From: Arthrobacter castelli DSM 16402
GTDB lineage: Bacteria; Actinomycetota; Actinomycetes; Actinomycetales; Micrococcaceae
Length of the DNA stretch: 64,000 nt
Assembly: GCF_000430705.1 (NCBI RefSeq)
Contig: NZ_AUMN01000008.1
Span: 1-64,000 of the forward strand
Direction: 5' to 3'
Shown: in pieces, positions 18,208 through 27,337 of the stretch
Position numbering within the stretch: position 1 is the stretch's first letter
How the letters are laid out: each line of letters opens with the position of its first letter
Notes under the pieces: model-generated
The model's input: only the letters and a program-made list of their open reading frames with translations
Told to the model about the DNA's origin: nothing
The model's database searches: none
Position numbers and translations under genes: made by a program

Positions 18208-18891
18208 TCAGGGTTTTGCGGGTTGTCCGGAGGCTTGGTCGTCTCCCGGCGGATCTGTCACGTACATCAGGTAGGCGTCCAGCATTGCCCTGTCCTTCAT
18301 CAGCCCCTCTGTGTAGACTTCGGCCGTCGGCAGCCCGTTCCGCTGAATGTAGCCGTGCAGGACTGCGGCGAAATCCGAGGGGTCGTCCGGCGGGTTCAGC
18401 GCAGCGTCGAGCATGAGGGCGCCAAAACCCTGGATTGTCAGGAAACGCGCGCGGGCTTTCTCGTCCCGTGACGGAATGATGGTTCCCGCGGCCACGCCGT
18501 CGGTGATCCATTCCTCCGCGTCTGTCACAAAGTGGTCGATGAATGACTTGGCCAGCTTGCCCCCGGACTGCAAGCTGCGCAGGGCGTAACCAACCAAAGG
18601 CGCAGACTCCTCGACGGCGGCCATGGCCGACAGCATCTGGTGGACGGACCCCCGGGTGACGCCGTGCTCCTTTTGCTCGCGGATTTTTCCCAGCACATGC
18701 TCGTCACAGGACTGCCGAAGCCCTTCCTTGGAATCGAAGTGGTGCAGGATCAGCCCGGGGCTTACCCCGGCAGCTTCGGCGATTGCCCGCACACTGGTGC
18801 GGAATCCATGCCGGCCAAACAGGTCGATGGCGGTATCCCGCACCCGGGCACGGGTGCTTAGATCCCCGCGGTTATCGCTGCCTGGTTTCAT
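18208..18891 (-). CDS. TetR-family regulator of the DrrA-like exporter
   Basis: A 227-residue protein starting at ATG 18891 (AGGA just upstream). ATG 18906 is an alternative but would lie inside the operator palindrome. The helix-turn-helix spans TRARVRDTAIDLFGRHGF and IAEAAGVSPGLILHHFDSK. The ligand domain is of the type often found beside DrrAB-like exporters. It ends 21 bases before the ATPase start. Confidence 0.92.
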   Translation of the reverse strand: MKPGSDNRGDLSTRARVRDTAIDLFGRHGFRTSVRAIAEAAGVSPGLILHHFDSKEGLRQSCDEHVLGKIREQKEHGVTRGSVHQMLSAMAAVEESAPLVGYALRSLQSGGKLAKSFIDHFVTDAEEWITDGVAAGTIIPSRDEKARARFLTIQGFGALMLDAALNPPDDPSDFAAVLHGYIQRNGLPTAEVYTEGLMKDRAMLDAYLMYVTDPPGDDQASGQPAKP

Positions 18892-18905
18892 TGATCCTGA
18901 ACGCA

Positions 18906-18933
18906 TGTTTAATATGCTAAACACGTGTTCAGC
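18906..18933. promoter_or_regulatory. Overlapping operator palindromes for TetR 18208-18891
   Basis: Two inverted repeats overlap. TGTTTA...TAAACA spans 18906-18923, and GCTAAACACGTGTTCAGC spans 18916-18933 with one mismatched pair and CACGTG in its centre. They lie just upstream of the TetR start, where a repressor site is expected. Confidence 0.6.
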
Positions 18934-18978
18934 GTTTCGCAATAGGCGGCGCCGAGCCTGGAATTGACGCCGTCGGGC

Positions 18979-19338
18979 CTAAATAATGAAGCTGAACAGG
19001 GTGACAGCAATGCAGATCAACAGCATGCCGCTGGCATTGACGAACAGGTTCCGGCCGAAATCCCGGGCGCGGATGTGCATCCCGATCGCCAGGACGAAGT
19101 ACAGAATGAGCGCGGATCCGGTCAGCAGGCCCAGCCCCGGAATCCAGATACCCGCCGTGAGTCCCGCGGCAGCGGCGAACTTAATGACCGGCATCATCCA
19201 CCACCACTTGCGGGGGAACTTCACGTCGTCGAAGCAGTCGCGAATGAATGCCACCGGGCCCAGGCACATTACTGCATCGACGACTTGGATCAGGGCGAGC
19301 ACGACGACGGGCCACAGCGGGTCGGGGATGATCGGCAT
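18979..19338 (-). CDS. DoxX-like membrane protein
   Basis: A 119-residue protein with four hydrophobic segments: VVVLALIQVVDAVMCLGPV, PVIKFAAAAGLTAGIWI, LLTGSALILYFVLAIGMHI and LFVNASGMLLICIAVTLF. The motif HIRARDFGRNLF and the four-helix layout match DoxX-like proteins (DUF4395/DoxX_2 type); the exact subfamily is uncertain. It follows a TetR gene by nine bases on the same strand, so the two are probably co-transcribed. Confidence 0.75.
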   Translation of the reverse strand: MPIIPDPLWPVVVLALIQVVDAVMCLGPVAFIRDCFDDVKFPRKWWWMMPVIKFAAAAGLTAGIWIPGLGLLTGSALILYFVLAIGMHIRARDFGRNLFVNASGMLLICIAVTLFSFII

Positions 19339-19347
19339 GTCTATTCC

Positions 19348-19926
19348 TTACGCATTATCGAAGCGGGCGAGTTGCCATGCGATCTGCTGGCGGAATGACG
19401 CCGTCGCTTCATCAAGAGTGGCCGCGCTGCTCACCCAGGCAACAAGCGCGTGGATGTAGAGCCCGAAGAGGGCCTCCGCCATCCGTGCGGCGTCATTTTC
19501 AGGCGCGAGGGGGTGCCGGTTCGAAATGTCCCTGGCAACCAGGGTGTTGAAGTCCCGCGCCTGGGAGCCGAGCGCCGGGTGCCCCCGGGCAGCGGGGGAA
19601 AGCAGGATCCGCCCGTAGGAGCGCGCCAGTTCCGGCACGCTGGCGTAAAAGTCGAAGTAAGGCTTGTAGTGGTGCCACACCGCGTCGACGGCGGTGGCGT
19701 CCTGGCGGGGAGAAGGCTCCATGTGCTCGGCGATTGCAGTTTCGAACAGTGCCAGGAGCAGCGTCTCCTTGCCGCCGAAATTCATCACCGTTCCGGTTGC
19801 TACATTCGCCTTCGTGGCAATTTGGCGAACCGTTGTCGACTCGTACCCCTGGTCTTGGAAAAGGCGCCACGTCGCCTCCCTGACGTCCCGGAGGCGTTTG
19901 TCCCGCTGTTCGGCCCGTACGCCCAT
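19348..19926 (-). CDS. TetR-family regulator upstream of DoxX-like gene
   Basis: A 192-residue TetR protein. The helix-turn-helix is RDVREATWRLFQDQGYESTT plus RQIATKANVATGTVMNFGGK; the aromatic YFxxF of most TetR proteins is replaced by MNFGGK. The C-terminal domain is of the TetR/AcrR C-terminal type. Two perfect 12-bp palindromes lie within 35 bases upstream of the start codon. It probably represses itself and the DoxX-like gene. Confidence 0.9.
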   Translation of the reverse strand: MGVRAEQRDKRLRDVREATWRLFQDQGYESTTVRQIATKANVATGTVMNFGGKETLLLALFETAIAEHMEPSPRQDATAVDAVWHHYKPYFDFYASVPELARSYGRILLSPAARGHPALGSQARDFNTLVARDISNRHPLAPENDAARMAEALFGLYIHALVAWVSSAATLDEATASFRQQIAWQLARFDNA

Positions 19927-19935
19927 GACCCTCCT

Positions 19936-19960
19936 TGAACGCGTTCAGTGAACATGTTCA
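19936..19960. promoter_or_regulatory. Tandem operator palindromes for TetR 19348-19926
   Basis: TGAACGCGTTCA (19936-19947) and TGAACATGTTCA (19949-19960) are perfect 12-bp palindromes one base apart, so their centres are 13 bp apart. A weaker related ATTCAGTGAAT lies near 20008. This is a good candidate for cooperative TetR binding. Confidence 0.65.
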
Positions 19961-20073
19961 ACATAGTTCCTGGGACGGTGCAGGTCAATGGCCTGAAGGG
20001 GCTTCATTCAGTGAATAAGCCGAACGTCCGGTCGAGCTTTATGCGTCCGACCCGCAGGAACGGATCGGGCCGT

Positions 20074-20841
20074 TCACTCGCCGGCGACGGAACGGTTCAG
20101 CTCCTTGGAGATCGCCTGGGCGGCATCGGTGAGGGCCGGGACGGCGCGCGCGGCGAAGGACTCATCGACGCGGGCGACCGGACCGGAGGCGGAGATGGCG
20201 GTGGGGGTGGGTGCATCCGGCACGGCCATGGCGAAGCAGCGCACGCCCAGTTCCTGTTCCTGCTCGTCGATGGAGTAGCCGCGCTCGCGGATCTTCCCCA
20301 GTTCACTGATCAGGTCTTCGACGTCGCCAATGCTCTTATCGGTGTGGGTCGGCATGCCCACCCGGCCCACGATGCCACGGACGACGTCGTCGCTGAGCTG
20401 GGCGAGCATCGCCTTGCCGACGCCGGTGTCGTGGGTGTGCGCGCGCCGGCCCACTTCGGTGAACATCCGCATGGAGTGCTGTGAGGGAACCTGTGCGATG
20501 TAGACGACCATGTCGCCGTCGAGTACTGCCATGTTGGATGTTTCGCCGAGTTCATCCACCAGGTCGCGCAGCTGCGGCATCGCCAGTGCGCCAAGCTGCT
20601 TGTTGGCACCTTCGCCCAGTCGGATCAGCCGGGGGCCGAGGGCGTAGCGGCGGTTCGGAAGCTGTCGGGCATATCCCCGGGCGACGAGCGTGCGGAGCAG
20701 CCGGTGAATAGTCGGCAGCGGGAGGTCTGTGGAGGAGGACAGCTCACTGAGTGTGACTTCGCCGCCGGCGTCCGTGATTAGTTCCAATAGCTCGAAAACC
20801 CGCTCGACAGACTGGACGCCGCCGGAAACTCGTTCGGCCAT
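20074..20841 (-). CDS. IclR-family regulator of purine/glyoxylate catabolism
   Basis: A 255-residue IclR protein. The N-terminal winged helix includes TLSELSSSTDLPLPTIHRLL and ALGPRLIRLGEGA. The C-terminal effector domain has DTGVGKAMLAQLSDD and GYSIDEQEQELGVRCFAMAV, with a glyoxylate/allantoin-regulator (AllR-like) appearance. It is divergent from the malic enzyme, malate synthase, DUF6986 and allE genes. Similar 16-bp motifs at its own promoter and before the malic enzyme, uraD and hyi genes suggest that it controls all three pathway blocks. The effector (perhaps glyoxylate or allantoin) is inferred from the family. Confidence 0.92.
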   Translation of the reverse strand: MAERVSGGVQSVERVFELLELITDAGGEVTLSELSSSTDLPLPTIHRLLRTLVARGYARQLPNRRYALGPRLIRLGEGANKQLGALAMPQLRDLVDELGETSNMAVLDGDMVVYIAQVPSQHSMRMFTEVGRRAHTHDTGVGKAMLAQLSDDVVRGIVGRVGMPTHTDKSIGDVEDLISELGKIRERGYSIDEQEQELGVRCFAMAVPDAPTPTAISASGPVARVDESFAARAVPALTDAAQAISKELNRSVAGE

Positions 20842-20874
20842 GTGACTCTTCCCCTATGCTTTGTGACAACTTTA

Positions 20875-20890
20875 ATCCGTGGTGCGGAAA
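20875..20890. promoter_or_regulatory. IclR-type operator before the iclR gene
   Basis: ATCCGTGGTGCGGAAA fits the 16-bp motif seen at 6555, 20969 and 30464 and has inverted TCCG/CGGA arms. It lies 34 bases upstream of the iclR start codon on the minus strand, consistent with autoregulation. Confidence 0.55.
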
Positions 20891-20941
20891 TCTACACCCT
20901 ATCCTAGTTCCATGATCCGGAATGGAGAAGTGCTTTCCGGG

Positions 20942-20984
20942 TTGTATTTCCGTAAGTCAGATAATAATATCCATAATACGAAAA
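20942..20984 (+). promoter_or_regulatory. Promoter and IclR-type operator for malic enzyme operon
   Basis: TTGTAT at 20942-20947 and TAATAT at 20965-20970 are 17 bp apart. The motif ATCCATAATACGAAAA (20969-20984) overlaps the -10 box and start site. Two weaker resemblances to the motif lie upstream, around 20933 and 20948. The region is AT-rich compared with its surroundings. Confidence 0.55.
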
Positions 20985-21042
20985 AGAAGCACAGCGGCTG
21001 ACTGCAGTAGCTGCATTCAGTGAACGCTTATGAGGAGGATTT

Positions 21043-22434
21043 ATGGCGAGCCCCAGCCCCGGACACTCAATCACCCTTCGCGTGAAGGCGCCGTCGAGCT
21101 TTACGGCGACCACGGAGCTGGCTGCCGCCGTTGGTGCGGCCGGTGCGGCGATTACGGCCCTCGACGTGGCCGAATCCCGCCACGACAGCATCATCGTCGA
21201 CGTCACCTGCAACACGGTCAATGATGAGCACGGCGAGGAAGTGCGCGATGCCCTCGATGCACTCGATGGGATCAGCGTCGTCAAGGTCAGTGACCGCACC
21301 TTCCTGATGCATCTGGGCGGCAAGCTCGAGGTGATGCCCAAGGTCGCCCTGCGCAATCGCGACGAGCTCTCCCGCGCCTACACGCCCGGCGTCGCGCGCG
21401 TCTGCCGGGCCATCGCCGACCACCCCGAGGACGCCCGCCGGCTCACCGTCAAGCGCAATACCATCGCCGTCGTCACCGATGGCTCCGCTGTGCTGGGACT
21501 TGGCAATATTGGCCCCGCCGCCGCGCTGCCGGTGATGGAAGGCAAGGCCGCGCTGTTCAAGCAGTTCGCCAACGTGGACGCCTGGCCGGTCTGCCTCGAC
21601 ACCCAGGACACCGAGGAAATCATCAGTATCGTCAAGGCGCTGGCCCCGGTCTACGGCGGCGTGAACCTTGAAGACATCGCGGCGCCGCGCTGCTTCGAAA
21701 TCGAGGACCGGCTGCGCGAAGAGCTGGATATTCCGGTCTTCCACGACGACCAGCACGGCACCGCGATCGTCACCCTGGCGGCGCTGGAGAATGCGTTGCG
21801 CGTGGTGGACAAGAAGATCGAGGATACGGCGATCGTCGTGTCCGGCGTCGGTGCGGCCGGACATGCCATCATCCAGCTGTTGAAGGCTCAGGGAGCCACG
21901 AACATCATTGCCTGCGGTCGCGAAGGCGCTATCCATAAGGGCCAGCAGCACTCTGATCCGCACCGCCAGTGGATTGGCGAACACACCAACCAGCAAGAGT
22001 TCAGCGGCTCGCTGCACGAAGCCATGGCCGGTGCTGATGTCTTCATCGGCGTCAGCGCTCCCGATGTGCTCGGCGAAGAGCAGATCAAGGCGATGGCCGA
22101 CAACGCCATCGTCTTCGCCATGGCCAATCCGGACCCGGAAGTTGATCCGCTGGTGGCCGCCCAGCATGCCGCCGTCGTCGCCACCGGACGCAGCGACTTC
22201 CCCAACCAGATCAACAATGTGCTGGCCTTCCCCGGATTCTTCCGCGGGCTGCTTGATGCCAGCGCCACCGACATTACGACGCCGATGCTGACCGCCGCTG
22301 CGGACTCCATCGCCCGGCGGGTGGAGCCCGGTGAGCTCAACGCCAGCTACATCATTCCCAGCGTCTTCGACCCGCACGTAGCGGCCGACGTCGCCTCCGC
22401 AGTTGCGGAAGCCGCCGGCCAGTCCAAGGAGTAG
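21043..22434 (+). CDS. NAD(P)-dependent malic enzyme with N-terminal ACT domain
   Basis: A 463-residue enzyme that decarboxylates malate to pyruvate. Residues 1-85 look like an ACT regulatory domain (HSITLRVKAP...). The catalytic part has SRAYTPGVARVCRAIA, NTIAVVTDGSAVLGLGNIGP, KQFANVDAWPVCLDTQD, FHDDQHGTAIVTLAAL and VVSGVGAAGHAI (dinucleotide binding). Its place directly before malate synthase suggests that it turns malate made from glyoxylate into pyruvate. GAGGA precedes the ATG. Confidence 0.93.
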   Translation: MASPSPGHSITLRVKAPSSFTATTELAAAVGAAGAAITALDVAESRHDSIIVDVTCNTVNDEHGEEVRDALDALDGISVVKVSDRTFLMHLGGKLEVMPKVALRNRDELSRAYTPGVARVCRAIADHPEDARRLTVKRNTIAVVTDGSAVLGLGNIGPAAALPVMEGKAALFKQFANVDAWPVCLDTQDTEEIISIVKALAPVYGGVNLEDIAAPRCFEIEDRLREELDIPVFHDDQHGTAIVTLAALENALRVVDKKIEDTAIVVSGVGAAGHAIIQLLKAQGATNIIACGREGAIHKGQQHSDPHRQWIGEHTNQQEFSGSLHEAMAGADVFIGVSAPDVLGEEQIKAMADNAIVFAMANPDPEVDPLVAAQHAAVVATGRSDFPNQINNVLAFPGFFRGLLDASATDITTPMLTAAADSIARRVEPGELNASYIIPSVFDPHVAADVASAVAEAAGQSKE

Positions 22435-22439
22435 TCCAG

Positions 22440-24038
<1,599 letters not shown>

Positions 24039-24040
24039 GC

Positions 24041-25342
24041 ATGAGTGCAGCCGCAGATCCCGCCACCACCTCCGGCACTGCTTCTGCCACGGCATTCCGT
24101 CCGGAAGACTATGCCGCGCTCGATGAGGCGCTGGCGGAGACCGACGAGCTGTTGGCGCGTGCCTACCCCGGCGACGACGGTTCCCGCCAGCCCGTGCACA
24201 CCGTGTACGTGCCGGCGGACAAATACGAACCGTCGCTGCCGGGTGCCTGGGGCACCGAGGCGCTGGCCGCCGTCGAACAGGCCGGGGGCATGGAGGCACT
24301 GTGCCGTAACCTCGGGTTCGACGACCGTCTGACCTCGCGGATCGCGTCCAAGGCGTCCGCGAAGCTGGGCGCCGAGCCGGTTGAGGATCTGCGGCTGGAC
24401 TTTGAGGACGGCTACGGACACCGGCCCGACGACGAAGAGGACGCCGACGCCGTCCGCGCCGGCCGGCTGGTCGCCGAGGCGGTGCAGGCCGGCACCGCTC
24501 CACCCTTCGTCGGGATCCGGTTCAAGTGTTTCGAGGCGGATACCCGCCGTCGCGGGCTGCGCACGCTTGACCTGTTCGTCAGCACGCTGGCCGAGGCGGG
24601 CTCTTTGCCGGACGGGCTGGTGCTGACGCTGCCCAAGGTCAGCACCGCGGCGCAGGTCGAAGCCATGGTCGCTGCCTGCCGCCGGCTCGAATCCGCCCAC
24701 GGGCTGGATGAGGGCCGGCTGCGGTTCGAGGTGCAGATGGAAACTCCGCAGCTGATCCTGGCCGCGGACGGCACGGTGCCGGTGGCCCAGTTGTTGCACC
24801 GCGGCGCCGGCCGGATCACCGCGCTGCACTACGGCACCTATGACTACAGCGATGCGCTGCAGATCGCGGCTCAATACCAGTCAATGGAGCATCCGGCCGC
24901 GGACTACGCCAAGGAGGTCATGCAGGTCGCCGTGGCCGGCACCGGGGTGCGGCTTTCCGACGGGTCCACCAACATCATTCCGGCCGGCTCCGACGAGCAG
25001 AAGCAGCAGGCCTGGCAGCTCCACGCCCGGTTGGTCCGCCGGCATCTGGAACGCGGCTACTACCAGGGCTGGGACATGCATCCGGCCCAGCTGCCCACGC
25101 GTTTCCTGGCCACCTATGCCTTCTACCGGCAGGGGTGGGAGGCGGCCGCACGCCGGCTGCACAACTATGTGCACCAGGTGGCTTCCGAGGTGATGGATGA
25201 ACCGGCGACGGCGCGCGCGCTGGCCAGGTTCGCCCACCGGGGGCTGCTCTGCGGGGCGGTCTCGGCCGCCGAGCTGGATTCCGACGTCGGCATCAGTGAA
25301 GCCGAGTTGTTCGCGCTGGCCCATCCTAAAGCCGCGCACTAA
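24041..25342 (+). CDS. DUF6986-family aldolase/citrate-lyase-like protein
   Basis: A 433-residue protein beginning two bases after the malate synthase stop codon; the frame is open far upstream but only by chance within aceB. It belongs to the HpcH/HpaI/CitE phosphoenolpyruvate-like TIM-barrel superfamily. DLRLDFEDGYG near residue 115 and LRFEVQMETPQLI carry the expected acidic metal ligands; ITALHYGTYDYSDAL and GWDMHPAQLPTRF are family-specific blocks. No reaction is established for DUF6986 to my knowledge. Position in a glyoxylate/ureide operon suggests that it cleaves or forms a C-C bond with glyoxylate or malate-like acids. Confidence 0.8.
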   Translation: MSAAADPATTSGTASATAFRPEDYAALDEALAETDELLARAYPGDDGSRQPVHTVYVPADKYEPSLPGAWGTEALAAVEQAGGMEALCRNLGFDDRLTSRIASKASAKLGAEPVEDLRLDFEDGYGHRPDDEEDADAVRAGRLVAEAVQAGTAPPFVGIRFKCFEADTRRRGLRTLDLFVSTLAEAGSLPDGLVLTLPKVSTAAQVEAMVAACRRLESAHGLDEGRLRFEVQMETPQLILAADGTVPVAQLLHRGAGRITALHYGTYDYSDALQIAAQYQSMEHPAADYAKEVMQVAVAGTGVRLSDGSTNIIPAGSDEQKQQAWQLHARLVRRHLERGYYQGWDMHPAQLPTRFLATYAFYRQGWEAAARRLHNYVHQVASEVMDEPATARALARFAHRGLLCGAVSAAELDSDVGISEAELFALAHPKAAH

Positions 25343-25435
25343 TCTGCGCCGGAGCCGGTAGTTTCGGGCGGCTGGCCGTCGGGCGCCAGTCCGCCAGGGG
25401 GCCGGCCTTCGGGCGCATCATTCGAGAGGAAACCC

Positions 25436-26257
25436 ATGGCTGATACGCGTTACTACGCCCCGCACGGCGGCTTGCCGCCGCAGACCGATTTGTTGACCGA
25501 CCGGGCAATGTTCACCGAGTCTTATGCGGTGATTCCGCGCGGGACGATGAGCGACATTGTCACCAGCAACTTGCCGCATTGGGATAAGACGCGGCTGTGG
25601 GTGCTGGCGCGGCCGCTGTCCGGCTTCGCCGAAACCTTCTCGCAGTACATCATGGAGGTCTCGCCCGGCGGTGGCAGCACCCGTCCCGAATCCAATCCCG
25701 AGGCCGAGGGCGTGCTGTTCCTGATGGAAGGCACCCTGGCGCTGACCCTGGGGGGTGAGCAGCACACGCTGGAGCCGGGTGGGTATGCCTTCATCCCGCC
25801 GTCGTCGCAGTGGACAGTGGCCAACGACGGCGACGAGCCGGCCCGGTTCCACTGGGTGCGCAAGGCGTATGAAGCCGTCGACGGGATCGATGCGCCCGCC
25901 GCGTTTGTCACCAACGAGAAGGATGTCGAACCCGTCGCCATGCCGGACACCGATGGCGCCTGGAAGACCACCCGGTTCGCCGACCCGGCAGACCTGTCGC
26001 ACGACATGCACGTCAACATCGTCACCTTCGAACCCGGTGGCACCATCCCGTTCGCCGAAACCCACGTGATGGAGCATGGGCTCTACGTGCTGGAAGGCAA
26101 GGCTGTGTACCGGCTGAACCAGGACTGGGTGGAAGTGCAGGAAGGCGACTTCATGTGGCTGCGCGCCTTCTGCCCGCAGGCCTGCTACGCCGGCGGACCT
26201 TCGAAATTCCGCTACCTGCTGTACAAGGACGTGAACCGCCAGGTGAAGCTGGGCTGA
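25436..26257 (+). CDS. allE: (S)-ureidoglycine aminohydrolase
   Basis: A 273-residue bicupin that releases ammonia from (S)-ureidoglycine and gives (S)-ureidoglycolate. The two cupin repeats are visible: EVSPGGGSTRP...GVLFLMEGTLALTLGG and VTFEPGGTIPFAETHVMEHG with YVLEGKAVYRLNQDW. The Mn ligands are expected in ETHVMEHG and the following Glu/His. Length is normal. It is the last gene of the operon that begins with malic enzyme and follows DUF6986 by 93 bases. Confidence 0.95.
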   Translation: MADTRYYAPHGGLPPQTDLLTDRAMFTESYAVIPRGTMSDIVTSNLPHWDKTRLWVLARPLSGFAETFSQYIMEVSPGGGSTRPESNPEAEGVLFLMEGTLALTLGGEQHTLEPGGYAFIPPSSQWTVANDGDEPARFHWVRKAYEAVDGIDAPAAFVTNEKDVEPVAMPDTDGAWKTTRFADPADLSHDMHVNIVTFEPGGTIPFAETHVMEHGLYVLEGKAVYRLNQDWVEVQEGDFMWLRAFCPQACYAGGPSKFRYLLYKDVNRQVKLG

Positions 26258-26267
26258 GGTGGCTTGT

Positions 26268-26369
26268 CCGAGCCCCGCTGCCGCGAAAACGGTCCCGCGC
26301 CGCGAAAACGGTCCCGCGCCGCGAAAACGGTGGTGCCCACCGCCATTTTCGCGGCCGAGCCCCGCTGCC
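26268..26369 (+). repeat. Tandem 19-bp repeats with hairpin, flanked by 15-bp direct repeats
   Basis: CCGAGCCCCGCTGCC occurs at 26268-26282 and again at 26355-26369. Between them lie two exact 19-bp units (26281-26299, 26300-26318) and a third, diverging unit (26319-26335). The third unit pairs with 26336-26354 to form a 17-bp imperfect stem. It is located between allE and the convergent SDR-like gene. Confidence 0.8.
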
Positions 26370-26487
26370 AGCAGATCCTGCCCGGCGGGCAGCGCCCGGC
26401 AGCCGCCGTCGTCGTTATTTGGGGCGGCGTAGTCACCGGGGCCCCAGCCTTCAGGGCGCCTGAGGCATCAAACGTCGTCCGGAGCAG

Positions 26488-27141
26488 TCATGCCACGCTG
26501 ATGGCGTCCTCGATTGGTGTATCGCCGTTATTGAACGCGATGAAGCGACCGGCGGTTTCCGGCTTGTCCAGCACGAAGGCTGCAACGCGGGCAACATCCT
26601 CGCGGCTGATCTTATTGTCGGCAGGCTCCGGCGCGGCTTCGATCAGCCCGTTGCCGACGTCTTCAGTGAGCATGCCGGGGCCGAGAATGGTCCATTCCAG
26701 GTACGTGCCGCGCAAATAGTCGTCAGCCGCGGCCTTGGCTTCTGCGTAATCGAACAGCGCCTCACTTTCCGGAATGCCATGGTCGTTCCTGGAGCCGATG
26801 AAGGACACCATCACGTAGCGCCGCACGCCTGCGTTCTGCGCTGCGTCCATGGAGCGGATTGCGGCATCGCGGTCCACGGCGTACGTGGCGGCAGTGCCGC
26901 CGCTGGCGCCGGCACCGGCCGACCAGACCACCGCGTCGTGTCCTGCGATGAGCTCGGCGATTTCGTCGGTCGAGAGGTGTTCGACGTCGGCGACAACCGG
27001 CGTCGCACCCGTAGACTCCACGTCGCTGCGATGGTCTGGATTGCGGAACAACGAACTGACCTGGTGGCCGCCGTCGGACAGCATCCGGGCCAAATGCATG
27101 GCAACTTTTCCGTGCCCTCCGATAATGGCAATCGTTGACAT
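26488..27141 (-). CDS. NAD(P)-binding SDR-like protein (NmrA/YwnB type)
   Basis: A 217-residue Rossmann-fold protein; ATG 27141 has GGAG six bases upstream and starts directly with the nucleotide-binding strand IAIIGGHGKVAMHLARML. The motif GGHGKVA and later ISREDVARVAAFVLDKPETA are typical of atypical short-chain dehydrogenases (NmrA-like, NAD(P)H-binding). A Tyr-x3-Lys pair is seen in YAEAKAAADDY. The substrate is unknown. It is a single-gene unit between allE and the GlxA-type regulator. Confidence 0.85.
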   Translation of the reverse strand: MSTIAIIGGHGKVAMHLARMLSDGGHQVSSLFRNPDHRSDVESTGATPVVADVEHLSTDEIAELIAGHDAVVWSAGAGASGGTAATYAVDRDAAIRSMDAAQNAGVRRYVMVSFIGSRNDHGIPESEALFDYAEAKAAADDYLRGTYLEWTILGPGMLTEDVGNGLIEAAPEPADNKISREDVARVAAFVLDKPETAGRFIAFNNGDTPIEDAISVA

Positions 27142-27247
27142 AGTGACTCCTTCCGTCGTCGTCACTCTCACCGTAGACAGGTGGAGCGCGACGTCCGTGA
27201 CACTTCCGCCAAGAGCTGAGTGGGACTGCGGCGAAAGCGGAGCATGG

Positions 27248-27285
27248 CATTTAGCGGGCGTCGCCAACATTTAGCGGGCGTCGCC
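27248..27285 (+). repeat. Two 18-bp direct repeats
   Basis: CATTTAGCGGGCGTCGCC occurs at 27248-27265 and 27268-27285, a period of 20 bp. The repeats are in the gap between the SDR-like gene promoter and the 3' end of the GlxA-type regulator gene. No function is apparent. Confidence 0.7.
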
Positions 27286-27337
27286 GGCACTTTAGCTGTA
27301 CTTAGCCGGGTCGCAGCCCTTGGCAGGGGCGTCGTCG

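Noticed and set aside
26268-26369. CRISPR-like array
   Set aside because: The repeats are 19 bp and directly adjacent, without spacers, and there are no cas genes. The tandem arrays at 30278 and 37041 fail for the same reason.
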